Assembly: GCA_029264955.1 (NCBI GenBank)
Contig: JARHYC010000018.1
Span: 1 to 43,151, forward strand
DNA: 43,151 bases
Direction: 5' to 3'
Source: Faecalibacterium sp.
Lineage (GTDB): Bacteria; Bacillota; Clostridia; Oscillospirales; Ruminococcaceae
In this document: positions 15,494 to 24,430 of the stretch, piece after piece
How the letters are laid out: every line of letters starts with the position of its first letter
Position numbering within the stretch: the first letter of the stretch is position 1
Notes under the pieces: model-generated
What the model saw: only the letters and a program-made list of their open reading frames with translations
Database searches by the model: none
Told to the model about the DNA's origin: nothing
Position numbers and translations under genes: made by a program

Positions 15494-15510
15494 ATACCCC
15501 CCTGGGGTAT
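15494..15510 (-). promoter_or_regulatory. CsoR-type operator
   Basis: ATACCCCCCTGGGGTAT is an almost perfect inverted repeat of the A-T-A-C-C-C-C/G-G-G-G-T-A-T form recognised by CsoR proteins. It lies between the -10 box and the csoR ribosome site, where bound repressor would block initiation. Confidence 0.85.
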
Positions 15511-15514
15511 GTAT

Positions 15515-15543
15515 ATCATAGCATAGCCCCATCCCCTTGTCAA
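15515..15543 (-). promoter_or_regulatory. Strong sigma-A promoter of csoR-copA
   Basis: On the minus strand TTGACA and TATGAT are separated by exactly 17 bases, with a TG-type extension before the -10. It is among the best promoters in the window and is followed at once by the operator. Confidence 0.88.
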
Positions 15544-15544
15544 G

Positions 15545-15576
15545 AAAAAAGGTGCCAACTTGCGTTGGCACCTTTT
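15545..15576 (-). terminator. Terminator after the nitroreductase gene
   Basis: On the minus strand GGTGCCAAC and GTTGGCACC form a nine-base stem with a four-base loop and a run of Ts. It isolates the glgB operon from the copper promoter next to it. Confidence 0.92.
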
Positions 15577-15578
15577 CC

Positions 15579-16085
15579 TCAAAGCAAAATATCTGTAACG
15601 GATTTTGTCACGGCATGATTGGCACGCGGTGTACTATCTTCTGCCGGATACCCCATATACAGAAGTGCCATCGGCTGGATATTTTCCGGCAATGCAAACA
15701 TTTCCCGCATTTTGTCCGGGTCCCAATTCATCACCCAGATTGTACCAACGCCCTGGTCGGCTGCTTCCATCATCATATGGGTTGTTACGATAGCAGCATC
15801 AACCTCGCCGCTGGATTTACCATCTACCGGGCGATGCCAGCAAGCGTTTTCATCCCAACAGACCAATAACGCCGTATCAAAGTACATATCCGCTTTTGCC
15901 AAATGACTCAGCTTCTGCTTGCGATCCTGCGTACGAATCACCAGAATACGTTGTGGCTGATTATTGCAGGCCGTTGGTGCCAACATACCCGCTTCCAGTA
16001 TTTTATCCAGAACACCGGGTTCAATACGTCTTGCACTATACTGGGTAACCGAATACCTCTTTTTCGCTAAATCCAAAAACTCCAT
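15579..16085 (-). CDS. Nitroreductase family protein
   Basis: A 168-residue FMN-dependent oxidoreductase of the short nitroreductase type. The N-terminal R-Y-S-V-T-Q-Y-S and A-P-T-A-C-N-N-Q-P-Q motifs contact FMN phosphate, and a late G-V-G-T-I-W-V motif fits the flavin-side strand. The physiological substrate is unknown; relatives reduce nitroaromatics, quinones or flavins with NAD(P)H. ATG16085 gives the usual family start; a GTG at 16112 would add nine residues. Neither start has a strong ribosome site. It follows cutC closely and ends the glgB-cutC operon. Confidence 0.85.
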   Translation of the reverse strand: MEFLDLAKKRYSVTQYSARRIEPGVLDKILEAGMLAPTACNNQPQRILVIRTQDRKQKLSHLAKADMYFDTALLVCWDENACWHRPVDGKSSGEVDAAIVTTHMMMEAADQGVGTIWVMNWDPDKMREMFALPENIQPMALLYMGYPAEDSTPRANHAVTKSVTDILL

Positions 16086-16115
16086 GGTTTTCTCGCTTTC
16101 TATTTTCACCACCGG

Positions 16116-16871
16116 TCAACCTTTTGCTGCCAGTGCATCGAGCGCAGAACGTGCAGCGCACACTGCTTCCGGGTCGGTATACTGGCGATCAAACTCGCTT
16201 GCCATGGGCAGACCCATCGGGACACCCTCTCTGCGGTAACGCATGGGGCCTGGCTCCGTATGTTTACCGGACAGATGAAACTGTCGGATACCGGTTGCCT
16301 GACCGATTTGCGCAATATTATTGGCATTTACGCCGCTGCCCGCCAGAAGGTGAATCCGTCCTGCCGCCTGATCATGCAGCTGACGCAGCAAATCCGTTCC
16401 GTCTACTGCACAAGCAGCCTGACCAGAAGTCAAAATGGTATCAAACCCCAGTGCGATTGCCCGCTCTAACGCGGCAGATGCATCCCGACATACATCAAAG
16501 CAGCGATGCAGGGTCTTGTACATGCTGCCTGCGTGCTGCATACACTCCCGTAAAAAAGTCTCATCCAAATCACCATCCGGTGTCAGCGCACCGATTACGA
16601 CCGCATTTGCGCCGCACTCCCGGCAGAAATCAATTTCCTCCAGCAGCACCTGCTTTTCCGAATCGGTAAAACAAAAATCACCAAAACGAGGACGCAGCAA
16701 AACATTGACAGGAACCTTCACGTTCTGCACGACCTGACGAATAAAAAACGGACTGGGCGATGTCCCGCCCACCAAAAGATCTGCACAAAGCTCCAAGCGG
16801 TCTGCACCGGCAGCTTCTGCGCGTCGTGCAGACTCCAGAGAATCCACACAGATTTCCAACTGATATATCAT
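16116..16871 (-). CDS. cutC: CutC family protein
   Basis: A 251-residue TIM-barrel protein. Features of the family are L-E-I-C-V-D-S-L-E-S-A near the start, G-A-D-R-L-E-L-C-A-D-L, N-V-L-L-R-P-R, H-R-C-F-D and L-L-A-G-S-G-V-N-A. CutC has been linked to copper tolerance in Escherichia coli, though its real reaction is disputed. The gene is less than 1 kb from csoR-copA but lies in a different transcription unit, so the link to copper may be coincidence. AAAGGAG supports the start. It is 24 bases after glgB. Confidence 0.92.
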   Translation of the reverse strand: MIYQLEICVDSLESARRAEAAGADRLELCADLLVGGTSPSPFFIRQVVQNVKVPVNVLLRPRFGDFCFTDSEKQVLLEEIDFCRECGANAVVIGALTPDGDLDETFLRECMQHAGSMYKTLHRCFDVCRDASAALERAIALGFDTILTSGQAACAVDGTDLLRQLHDQAAGRIHLLAGSGVNANNIAQIGQATGIRQFHLSGKHTEPGPMRYRREGVPMGLPMASEFDRQYTDPEAVCAARSALDALAAKG

Positions 16872-16895
16872 CGTGTTCTCCTTTTCACTACTTCA

Positions 16896-18725
16896 TTACA
16901 AAGAATGCAGTTCATATAGCATTCCGCTCAGCGGCGGGACATTTACACGCAATGTATAATCTCGCTCATATACGCCGCCTTCTGTGGTATGCAGCTCTGC
17001 GTGCTGTGTGCTCTTTCCGCCCCACTCTTTTGCTGCACTGTTGATTAGTAAGGTTGCTTTGGCGGGATATTTCAGATACAATGGAAAGTTTTTCAGTGAC
17101 TGGTCCAGCGTGTTCATCACAAACAGTATCGTCTGCCCCTGTGATTTCCGCAGCCAAGCATATGTACCTTGATCCACACTCTGGCAAGCCACCCACTCAA
17201 AGCAATCGGGATGATACTCGCCACTATACAATGCCGGCATCTGGGTATACAATTCCCCCAGTTTTGCCATATATTTTTGGAATGCGTCATGTATCGGATA
17301 CTCTAGCAGTTTCCAATCCAGTTCACGATCCTCATCCCATTCACGCCAATGGGCAAGTTCATTGCCCATGAAGTTTAATTTCTTGCCGGGATGGGCATAC
17401 ATATAGAGATACAGCATCCGTGCTTGGGCAAACTTTTCTTCATAAGTGCCCCACATTTTATCAATGATGGTCTTTTTGCCATGGACAACTTCATCGTGGC
17501 TCAGACTGAGCAAATACAGCTCGTTGTAAAAATAGTGCATACTGAAGGTGAGCTTATGATAGTGGTCTTTGCGCTCCCCAAAAGGGGTTGCAAAATAATC
17601 CAGCAAATCATGCATCCAGCCCAGATTCCACTTATAGTCAAAACCTACACCATCATAACTGGTTGGTGCGGTCACTTTCAGATAATTGGTACTATCTTCT
17701 GCCATATAGATTCCCGTAGGCCAATGAGCGTTCAATCCATGATTCAGCTTTTGCAGGAAACGCACTGCACCACTGTTTACTCCACGCTTTGGATCACCGG
17801 ACCAGTAGATAGCACGTGAAATAGCATCCATTCGGATACCGTCGCAATGGTAAACATCCATCCAAATGGCAGCCGCACTGCACAAGAAGCTGCAAACTTC
17901 ACCCCGATAGAAATTGAAATTATTGGTTCCCCATTCGCTGCGCCCCACATCGCTGTCGTATTCGTACAGATAGGTACCATCCAGCTTGGTCAAACCGTCC
18001 CGATTGCAGGCAAAATGCACTGGAACAAAATCAATCAGAACGCCAATATTTTCCCGGTGGCAGGCGTTGACAAAAGCAGCAAACTGAGTCGGCGTGCCGT
18101 ATCGACTGGTGGGTGCAAAATAGCCTGTGGTCTGATAGCCCCAGCTGCCATCAAATGGATATTCCGCAATCGGTAAAAGCTCCACATGAGTATAGTGATG
18201 CGCTTTCAGCCAAGGAATCAGCTCACTTGCTAATTCTTCGTAGTTGTACCAAGCATCATCCCCCGGTTCTGTATCCGAACGATGCTTCCAGCTGCCTGCG
18301 TGCATTTCATAAATGTTCAGGGGCATATCATAGCATTTACTGCGATTTTCCATCCACGCCTGATCCTGGAACGCAAAATCCAGCCGGGTCAATCGGCTGG
18401 CAGTTCCCGGACGCAACTCTGCTGACAAAGCATACGGGTCCGAATGCATCACCCAACTGTTATCTCTGCCGTGAATATTAAACTTATAGAGTTGTCCCTC
18501 CCGTGCAGTGGGAATCTCCGTTTCCCAATAGCCACCGGGGTAAAAAGTCATATCCTGACCCTGCCAGTGATTAAAATCGCCAACTACCTGAACCATAACT
18601 GCGCTGGGCGCCCAAATACGGAAGCGCCACCCATCCTGGTCTGATGCGCCGATCGGATGCCCACCGAAAAAGCGGTACGCATCAAAACAGTTTCCTGTAT
18701 AAAATGCCTGTGAAATCTCGTTCAT
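16896..18725 (-). CDS. glgB: 1,4-alpha-glucan branching enzyme
   Basis: A 609-residue enzyme that makes alpha-1,6 branches in glycogen. An N-terminal carbohydrate-binding module contains F-R-I-W-A-P-S-A and V-G-D-F-N-H-W. The GH13 barrel includes [10 protein letters not shown], the W-G-Y-Q-x-T-G-Y-F-A-P motif, the nucleophile in D-G-I-R-M-D300, the acid/base in M-A-E343-D-S and S-H-D-E-V. A C-terminal beta domain ends the protein. ATG18725 is preferred because GGGAG lies nearby and the fold begins there; the open frame extends to 18827, which would add 34 residues of no recognisable character. No other glg gene is in the window. It is transcribed away from the glycosidase at 19002. Confidence 0.93.
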   Translation of the reverse strand: MNEISQAFYTGNCFDAYRFFGGHPIGASDQDGWRFRIWAPSAVMVQVVGDFNHWQGQDMTFYPGGYWETEIPTAREGQLYKFNIHGRDNSWVMHSDPYALSAELRPGTASRLTRLDFAFQDQAWMENRSKCYDMPLNIYEMHAGSWKHRSDTEPGDDAWYNYEELASELIPWLKAHHYTHVELLPIAEYPFDGSWGYQTTGYFAPTSRYGTPTQFAAFVNACHRENIGVLIDFVPVHFACNRDGLTKLDGTYLYEYDSDVGRSEWGTNNFNFYRGEVCSFLCSAAAIWMDVYHCDGIRMDAISRAIYWSGDPKRGVNSGAVRFLQKLNHGLNAHWPTGIYMAEDSTNYLKVTAPTSYDGVGFDYKWNLGWMHDLLDYFATPFGERKDHYHKLTFSMHYFYNELYLLSLSHDEVVHGKKTIIDKMWGTYEEKFAQARMLYLYMYAHPGKKLNFMGNELAHWREWDEDRELDWKLLEYPIHDAFQKYMAKLGELYTQMPALYSGEYHPDCFEWVACQSVDQGTYAWLRKSQGQTILFVMNTLDQSLKNFPLYLKYPAKATLLINSAAKEWGGKSTQHAELHTTEGGVYERDYTLRVNVPPLSGMLYELHSL

Positions 18726-19001
18726 CCCAAACGCTCCCTCTGCCTCCGTTTGCGCCATTCTTGCTTGCAGCATGCACTTCCTACGGACTCCATTCCATTT
18801 TGGAACATGCATCCAAAGTGTCTTCATTCAATCGTTCAAAAATAGACATCTATCACAAAATATGTTATACTATTTACAATTTTTATGATTGGTCTAACCA
18901 ATCTATATTTCTCGACACTTCTTATAATAGCAAAAAACACTTGCTTTTTCTACTATGATACTGGGAAAGCAATTTATCTCGATAGGAAAGGACTTTTTGC
19001 T
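18726..19001. other. Divergent intergenic region between glgB and the GH13 glycosidase
   Basis: No gene is credible. TATAAT at 18923-18928 suits the plus-strand gene but lacks a recognisable -35. A 17-base palindrome (18887-18903) covers the expected -35 region. Part of the stretch is the open upstream frame of glgB. Confidence 0.5.
18887..18903. promoter_or_regulatory. Palindrome GATTGGT-CTA-ACCAATC, candidate operator
   Basis: Perfect seven-base arms about a three-base centre lie 19 bases upstream of the TATAAT box for the glycosidase. A regulator bound here could control one or both divergent carbohydrate genes. The cognate protein is unknown. Confidence 0.5.
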
Positions 19002-20336
19002 ATGGCTTGGTACGACAACGCAAGTTTTTATCATATCTATCCGCTGGGTCTGTGTGGCTGCCCCACCGAAAACAACGGACAGCCGGGCAATGGCTTTGTA
19101 ACACTGACGCGCTGGGCTGACCACGCAAAAGATCTGGGCTGCAACGCGATTTATTTAGGACCTGTTTTTCAATCCGGAAGCCACGGCTATGATACTATCG
19201 ACTATCGCACAGTAGACTGCCGCCTTGGTACCAATGAGGATTTACGGGATTTCGTAGACCACTGTCACGCACAGAATATGCACGTCATTTTAGATGGTGT
19301 ATTCAATCACGTCGGTCGTGGATTTTTCGCTTTTCAGGATGTTAAGGAAAAGCGTGAAACTTCCCCCTATTGCAGCTGGTTCTGCAATCTGAATTTCTGG
19401 GGCAACAATGAATACAACGATGGTTTCTGTTACGAAAACTGGGGCGGATACAATCTGCTGGTCAAACTGAATCAGCAAAATCCCACTGTGCAGCAGTACC
19501 ACTTTGACACCATTCGCTATTGGGTCGATCAATTCCACATTGACGGTTTGCGGTTAGATGCCGCCGATGTGTTGGATTTTGGTTTCATGCAAAATCTGCG
19601 CCGCTTTGCCAATGACATCAAGCCGGAATTTTGGCTGATGGGTGAAGTGATTCATGGTGATTACAGCCGCTGGGTCAATGATGGGATGCTCCATTCTGTT
19701 ACGAATTACGATTTGTCCAAGGGCTTGTGGAGCGGTCACAATGACCACAACTATTTCGAGATTGCACACACAGTCCGCCGCCTACAGGGAATTTGCGGCG
19801 ACCATAAACTGTACACCTTTGTGGACAACCACGATGTTTCCCGCATCGCCAGTAAGGTAAATCATCCTGCGCATCTGCCGCTGATTGAGTTGTTAGTACA
19901 AACGCTGCCCGGCATTCCATCGCTATATTATGGTTCGGAGTTTGCTCTAAAAGCCGACAAGCAACGTGGTGACGACTGGAATTTGCGTCCAGCATTGGAT
20001 TTAGATACCTTGATGGCTGATCCACAGGCTGTTGCACACGCCGCTTTCATTGCAAAAGTGGGCAAAGCACGCGCTGAAAATCCGGCTTTATCACTGGGCA
20101 GTTATCAGGAGCTGTTGCTGACCAATCGGCAGTTTGCATTCGCCCGTATTCTGGACGGCAGTGCTGTTGTCACAGCACTGAATAATGATGATGCCCCCGC
20201 AAGATTGGAGATTCGTCTACCCATTTCTGCCGACAATTGTAGCGACCTTTTGGACAGCGGTGCGAATATCCGTGTGGAAAACGGCTTGCTGATTGCCGAA
20301 CTTGGGCCGAATCAGGGCACTTTGATTCATTTGTAA
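19002..20336 (+). CDS. Alpha-amylase family (GH13) glycosidase
   Basis: A 444-residue cytoplasmic enzyme, no signal peptide. The GH13 barrel starts with F-Y-H-I-Y-P-L-G. The catalytic set is complete: nucleophile D186 in G-L-R-L-D-A, acid/base E215 in G-E-V-I-H-G, and transition-state stabiliser D278 in F-V-D-N-H-D. It resembles neopullulanase- or maltodextrin glucosidase-like enzymes, which cut alpha-glucan oligomers. It lacks the long N-terminal domain that many of those have, so exact specificity is open. ATG19002 has AGGAAAGGAC upstream. It is divergent from glgB, consistent with a role in glycogen or maltodextrin use. Confidence 0.88.
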   Translation: MAWYDNASFYHIYPLGLCGCPTENNGQPGNGFVTLTRWADHAKDLGCNAIYLGPVFQSGSHGYDTIDYRTVDCRLGTNEDLRDFVDHCHAQNMHVILDGVFNHVGRGFFAFQDVKEKRETSPYCSWFCNLNFWGNNEYNDGFCYENWGGYNLLVKLNQQNPTVQQYHFDTIRYWVDQFHIDGLRLDAADVLDFGFMQNLRRFANDIKPEFWLMGEVIHGDYSRWVNDGMLHSVTNYDLSKGLWSGHNDHNYFEIAHTVRRLQGICGDHKLYTFVDNHDVSRIASKVNHPAHLPLIELLVQTLPGIPSLYYGSEFALKADKQRGDDWNLRPALDLDTLMADPQAVAHAAFIAKVGKARAENPALSLGSYQELLLTNRQFAFARILDGSAVVTALNNDDAPARLEIRLPISADNCSDLLDSGANIRVENGLLIAELGPNQGTLIHL

Positions 20337-20368
20337 AAATTTGTTTTGTCTTTGAAAGGAGACTCTCT

Positions 20369-20884
20369 ATGGTTGCCGCACAACGCCGCGAAATGATTCG
20401 CGAAACTTTGCTGAACACTGACACCCCTATTTCCGCTTCTATCCTTGCCGCCCAACTGGGCGTTTCCCGTCAGGTGGTAGTCGGTGACGTTGCCTTACTG
20501 CGCGCTGGCGGATTTGCTATTGACGCTACCCCCAGAGGGTATTTGGTACACACCTCCGACACGGGTTACACTGGTCTGGTGGCCTGTTCACATAGCACCA
20601 CAGAAGATTTGTGTCGTGAGCTTTATCTTGTTGTGGACAATGGCGGCTCCATCAAGGACGTTTCTGTGGAAAATCCGCTGTATGGTGAACTGCACGCCAA
20701 CTTGCATATTGCAAATCGTCAGGATGCAGATGCATTCCTGAAACAAGCCGACAGTCAGCCGCAAAGTTTGCTTTCCAGCATGACCAACGGTGTACATCTG
20801 CACAACATCAACTGCCCCGACAGAGAAACGTTTGATACTATCTGCAATGCACTGCGTCAGGCAGGTATCCTGTACCAAAAGTAA
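20369..20884 (+). CDS. niaR: NiaR-type transcriptional repressor (HTH plus 3H domain)
   Basis: A 171-residue regulator. The N-terminal helix-turn-helix covers about residues 5-60, with S-A-S-I-L-A-A-Q-L-G-V-S-R-Q. The second half matches the 3H domain, named for three histidine positions: C-S-H-S-T, E-L-H-A-N-L-H-I and N-G-V-H-L-H. Proteins of this layout bind nicotinate and repress genes for niacin uptake and NAD synthesis. No such target is adjacent here, so it probably acts elsewhere. AAAGGAG supports the start. It follows the glycosidase by 32 bases. Confidence 0.88.
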   Translation: MVAAQRREMIRETLLNTDTPISASILAAQLGVSRQVVVGDVALLRAGGFAIDATPRGYLVHTSDTGYTGLVACSHSTTEDLCRELYLVVDNGGSIKDVSVENPLYGELHANLHIANRQDADAFLKQADSQPQSLLSSMTNGVHLHNINCPDRETFDTICNALRQAGILYQK

Positions 20885-20914
20885 TTGCATTTTCTCTGAT
20901 ACGTAAAATTGAAA

Positions 20915-20953
20915 CAAAAAAGCGTCCGTTTGGTCTTTGCCAACGGGCGCTTT
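20915..20953. terminator. Convergent terminator between niaR and RNase Z
   Basis: Imperfect arms AAGCGTCCGTT and AACGGGCGCTT with flanking A and T runs sit between two converging genes. Confidence 0.8.
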
Positions 20954-20957
20954 CATT

Positions 20958-21878
20958 CTATTTCTCTATAAAATTCAGACGAATCGTCTTGCCGTCAAAT
21001 CCGGTTTCTGCCGATGGATAAACCTGTTGTGCGTTTGGCAGTTCTGCTTCCGGATCTGTTAATGCGCCGCCAAAATGGGTCAGCCATAGACGTTTGACAT
21101 CTGACTGCACCGCTAGCTGACCGCATTGCGCAAAGGTGCTGTGCCCATACAGCTGTGCTTTCTCCAGCGATTCTTCGTCTGCATAGGTGGCGTCACAAAT
21201 CAGCAAATCGGCATCTTTGGCAAATGCAGGCAGTTCTGCAAAAGGTGCTGTATCAGTCGCATATACCACCACCAGCCCTTGTCTTGGCTCACCCATTACC
21301 TGTTCGGGCAAAACTGTATCCCCGTTTGTATTTTGTACGGCTTCTCCTTTTTGGAGCTTTCCCCATAATCGGCAAGGCAGCCCCAGTTCCTTCGCTTTTT
21401 CTGGTTGAAAACGCCCCGCACGAGGAAGCTCAAAGCGATATCCTGTGCAAGCGATACGATGGTGCAAAAGCTGCGTTTTTACCTTCAGGCTATCCCACAA
21501 CGATACTGCATCCTGCGGCAGATGCAACGGTCGGCGTTGGATTGCAAACGGCAAGGGGCCTGCCAACGTCAGCAACAGTTCTACAGTTTCTGCATAGCCC
21601 TTTTCCGGCCCTAGTAGCAAGACTGGTTCGGTGCGTCCCTGACTTGCCATCGTCTGCAAAAGCCCCGGCAAACCGAACACATGATCGCCATGATAGTGCG
21701 TCAGGCAAATCACATCAATTCGTACCAAGCTGACCCCTGCCTGACGTGCTGCAACCTGTGTCCCCTCGCCGCAATCCAGTAATGCAACACGTCCATCATA
21801 TTTTATTGCGCACGTTGCGGTTGCACGACCCGGCAACGGCATTGTTGCACCGCAGCCCAAAAGCGTTACTTCCAGCAT
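20958..21878 (-). CDS. rnz: Ribonuclease Z
   Basis: A 306-residue metallo-beta-lactamase-fold endonuclease that trims the 3' end of tRNA precursors. The zinc motif is T-H61-Y-H63-G-D65-H66, preceded by L-D-C-G-E-G-T-Q, a pairing typical of RNase Z. Later ligands are in Y-A-T-D-T-A, C-D-A-T-Y and T-H-F-G. The length fits the short bacterial form. The start follows a GGAGG site. The gene stands alone between terminators. Confidence 0.92.
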   Translation of the reverse strand: MLEVTLLGCGATMPLPGRATATCAIKYDGRVALLDCGEGTQVAARQAGVSLVRIDVICLTHYHGDHVFGLPGLLQTMASQGRTEPVLLLGPEKGYAETVELLLTLAGPLPFAIQRRPLHLPQDAVSLWDSLKVKTQLLHHRIACTGYRFELPRAGRFQPEKAKELGLPCRLWGKLQKGEAVQNTNGDTVLPEQVMGEPRQGLVVVYATDTAPFAELPAFAKDADLLICDATYADEESLEKAQLYGHSTFAQCGQLAVQSDVKRLWLTHFGGALTDPEAELPNAQQVYPSAETGFDGKTIRLNFIEK

Positions 21879-21920
21879 TCTATCAGCCTCCTCTCTTCTT
21901 TTCTTTGCTTTGAAATGAAC

Positions 21921-21957
21921 AAGACCCGCCCAGCGATCCTGCCAGGCGGGTATTTTT
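21921..21957 (-). terminator. Terminator at the end of the opp transcription unit
   Basis: ACCCGCC and GGCGGGT arms enclose a 14-base loop just beyond the stop codon of the 142-residue gene. The T run is better on the plus side, so strength in the minus direction is uncertain. Confidence 0.65.
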
Positions 21958-21962
21958 ATTCG

Positions 21963-22391
21963 TTAGCTGCGCAGCTGATTCGGAGTGGAAAGTCCGAAAT
22001 TCTCTGCTCTATTTTCCGAATTTTCCCGTTTTAAGGTCAAATCTACGGCATACTGCTTGCCATCTCCCAGCACTTCCAGCTGCGCTAGCTTTGTATCAGC
22101 AGAAGCCTGGTCTGGATACCACTGCAGCAGGAAGAAGTTGTCTGCTTCCACGCCGTAATACAGCCATACGCCATCAGCCCGCACCATATCATCCAGATGA
22201 TCGACTTCATCACCATCCAGAAGCCCCAAGCCTTCTTCTACATAGATACTTTCCGGGTCCACCTGCATCATCTCGATAACACGGATGGCGCTTTCTAAAT
22301 ATTCATCCTGCGGCATGGTACGATCACTCTGCGTCCACCCAGTGAGGAACGCCTGCATAAGCAGGTTACGAACTGAAATCTTAGGAGGCAT
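21963..22391 (-). CDS. Protein of unknown function in the opp operon
   Basis: A 142-residue, acidic, probably cytoplasmic protein that I do not recognise. No signal peptide, membrane helix or cofactor motif is visible. Visible features are an acidic middle section (D-G-D-E-V-D-H-L-D-D) and W-L-Y-Y-G and F-F-L-L-Q-W-Y-P segments suggesting a small beta-sheet. GGGAG lies eight bases before the ATG. It starts 33 bases after oppF and is followed by a terminator, so it appears to be the last gene of the transporter operon. Its role there is unknown. Confidence 0.65.
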   Translation of the reverse strand: MPPKISVRNLLMQAFLTGWTQSDRTMPQDEYLESAIRVIEMMQVDPESIYVEEGLGLLDGDEVDHLDDMVRADGVWLYYGVEADNFFLLQWYPDQASADTKLAQLEVLGDGKQYAVDLTLKRENSENRAENFGLSTPNQLRS

Positions 22392-22424
22392 ACGCCAAAC
22401 TCCCTTTCTTTTTACGAATCCATT

Positions 22425-23360
22425 TTATTCGTACAAATTGTTCCATGCAGCAGCTTCGCTTTCGCTGCACAAGACATAATGCTCCGGACGCACTTCGCGC
22501 CACTGGGGCTGTTCGACGGAATAATCATGCATTGCCGGATCATAGGTCAACAGTTTCTTTTCCCGCTCACGAATCGGATCCGGCATGGGGATTGCACTCA
22601 GCAGCGCACGGGTATACGGATGCATGGCGTGCGTCACCAACTCATCCGCTTCTGCCAGTTCCACAATATTGCCCTGATGAATAACGGCGATACGGTCAGA
22701 AATGTAACGCATAACGGACAAATCGTGCGCAATGAACATATAGGTAATGCCACGATCCTTCTGTAGCTGACGCAGCAGATTCAGCACCTGCGCACGAATT
22801 GACATATCCAATGCGCTGATGGGTTCGTCAGCAATGATGAATTCCGGCTCCACAATCAATGCGCGTGCAATGCCGATACGCTGGCGCTGCCCTCCGGAAA
22901 ACTCATGCGGAAACCGGCTGGCGAACTCCGGCAAAAGACCTACATCCAAAAGTGCCTGACGGATTTTTTCTTCCCGCTGGGCTTTGGTCAAATCCTTGCG
23001 CACATTCATAAGGCCTTCGCTGACAATGTAGCTGACCTTTGCACGCTCGTTCAGACTCGCCTGCGGATCTTGGAAAATCATCTGGATTTCCTTCATGACC
23101 GCTTTATCCACCTCACGGGAAACACGTCCATTGATTTTTTCGCCCTTATACAGGATTTCACCGCCGCTGGTGGGCTGGATGCGCATAATTGCACGACCAA
23201 TAGTCGTCTTTCCGGAACCGGACTCGCCTACCAGACCAAAGGTTTCTCCTTTGTAAATCTGGAAGCTGGCATTGTTGACTGCGCGATATTTCTTTTTGCC
23301 GGAACCGTAGGTGACCTCCAGGTTCTTTACGTCCAGCAGAACTTCTTTGCTTTCAGGCAT
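22425..23360 (-). CDS. oppF: Oligopeptide ABC transporter ATP-binding protein
   Basis: A 311-residue ATPase on the inner membrane face. Walker A is G-E-S-G-S-G-K-T, the signature is F-S-G-G-Q-R-Q-R, and Walker B is F-I-I-A-D-E-P followed by [12 protein letters not shown]. The M-S-I-R-A-Q-V form marks the OppF/DppF type. With OppD it powers peptide import. The C-terminal extension after the conserved [12 protein letters not shown] is shorter than in OppD. It lies four bases after oppD. Confidence 0.94.
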   Translation of the reverse strand: MPESKEVLLDVKNLEVTYGSGKKKYRAVNNASFQIYKGETFGLVGESGSGKTTIGRAIMRIQPTSGGEILYKGEKINGRVSREVDKAVMKEIQMIFQDPQASLNERAKVSYIVSEGLMNVRKDLTKAQREEKIRQALLDVGLLPEFASRFPHEFSGGQRQRIGIARALIVEPEFIIADEPISALDMSIRAQVLNLLRQLQKDRGITYMFIAHDLSVMRYISDRIAVIHQGNIVELAEADELVTHAMHPYTRALLSAIPMPDPIREREKKLLTYDPAMHDYSVEQPQWREVRPEHYVLCSESEAAAWNNLYE

Positions 23361-23363
23361 AAC

Positions 23364-24416
23364 TTACAGCCCCCCTTTTCGCAGTTTTTCCACCACAGGC
23401 GGAGGTGCAACCTTGGGCGCGCGGGGGTCCAACAGCCAAGTTTTCGCCTTATGAGTGGGAGTAATCTCAAAATACGGCGGACATTTGACAAAGTCGATTT
23501 TCAAAGCGTGCGGGTTGCGCGGTGCAAATGCATCGCCGCGAATCGGCTGGAACAGATTCGGCGGAGTTCCGTGAATGCTGAACAGTTCTTCGCCTTTGAC
23601 ACCCACTTGCGGCATACTGGAAAGCAGTGCCCAAGTGTACGGATGGCGGGGATCATAATAGACTTCTTCCGCTGTACCGATTTCTACGATATCGCCGGCA
23701 TACATGACAGCCACACGATCCGCAATATTTGCCACAACACCCAAATCGTGGGTAATTAACACAACGGTCAGGTCGTACTTAATTCGCATTTCTTTCAACA
23801 GCTGCAAAATCTGTGCCTGAATGGTCACATCCAGTGCAGTCGTTGGCTCATCACAAATCAAAATCTGCGGGTTGCATGCCAGTGCAATGGCAATGACCAC
23901 ACGCTGACGCATACCACCGGAAAACTCGTGCGGATACTGCTTGTAGCGTACTTCTGGGTTAGTGATACCAACGTCACGCAAATAATCCAGCGTTTTTTCC
24001 TTTGCCTCTTTCCCCTTCAATCCCTGATGCAGCACAACCGATTCACAAATCTGATCACCAATCGTTTTCAGCGGGTTCAGGCTGGTCATGGGGTCCTGCA
24101 TAATCATGGCGATTTCATGACCACGAATCTGACGCCACTCTTTTTCCGTTTTCAAATCAGACAAGCGCATCGGTCGGTCTGCATCGCGGCGGAAATAATC
24201 AATGGTACCATCAGTGATTTTTCCGTTGGCATCCAAAAGACCCATAAAAGTCTTAGTAAATACCGATTTGCCGGAACCGGATTCACCAACGATTGCCAGC
24301 ACCTCGCCCTTGTAAATGTCCAAATCAATCCCACGGAGCGCATGTAGATACTCGCCACGCAAATTAAACTTCACATTTACATTGCGCGCCTGGAGGATCA
24401 CTTCTTTGTGTTCCAT
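23364..24416 (-). CDS. oppD: Oligopeptide ABC transporter ATP-binding protein
   Basis: A 350-residue ATPase. Walker A is G-E-S-G-S-G-K-S, the signature F-S-G-G-M-R-Q-R, and Walker B I-C-D-E-P-T-T-A-L-D-V-T, which is the OppD/DppD form. An OppD-type C-terminal tail contains H-P-Y-T-W-A-L-L-S-S-M-P, but the cysteine cluster that binds an iron-sulphur centre in many relatives is reduced to a single K-C-P-P, so it is probably absent. AGGAGG lies upstream of the start. It is 14 bases after oppC. Confidence 0.94.
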   Translation of the reverse strand: MEHKEVILQARNVNVKFNLRGEYLHALRGIDLDIYKGEVLAIVGESGSGKSVFTKTFMGLLDANGKITDGTIDYFRRDADRPMRLSDLKTEKEWRQIRGHEIAMIMQDPMTSLNPLKTIGDQICESVVLHQGLKGKEAKEKTLDYLRDVGITNPEVRYKQYPHEFSGGMRQRVVIAIALACNPQILICDEPTTALDVTIQAQILQLLKEMRIKYDLTVVLITHDLGVVANIADRVAVMYAGDIVEIGTAEEVYYDPRHPYTWALLSSMPQVGVKGEELFSIHGTPPNLFQPIRGDAFAPRNPHALKIDFVKCPPYFEITPTHKAKTWLLDPRAPKVAPPPVVEKLRKGGL

Positions 24417-24430
24417 ATTTGTGTTCCTCC

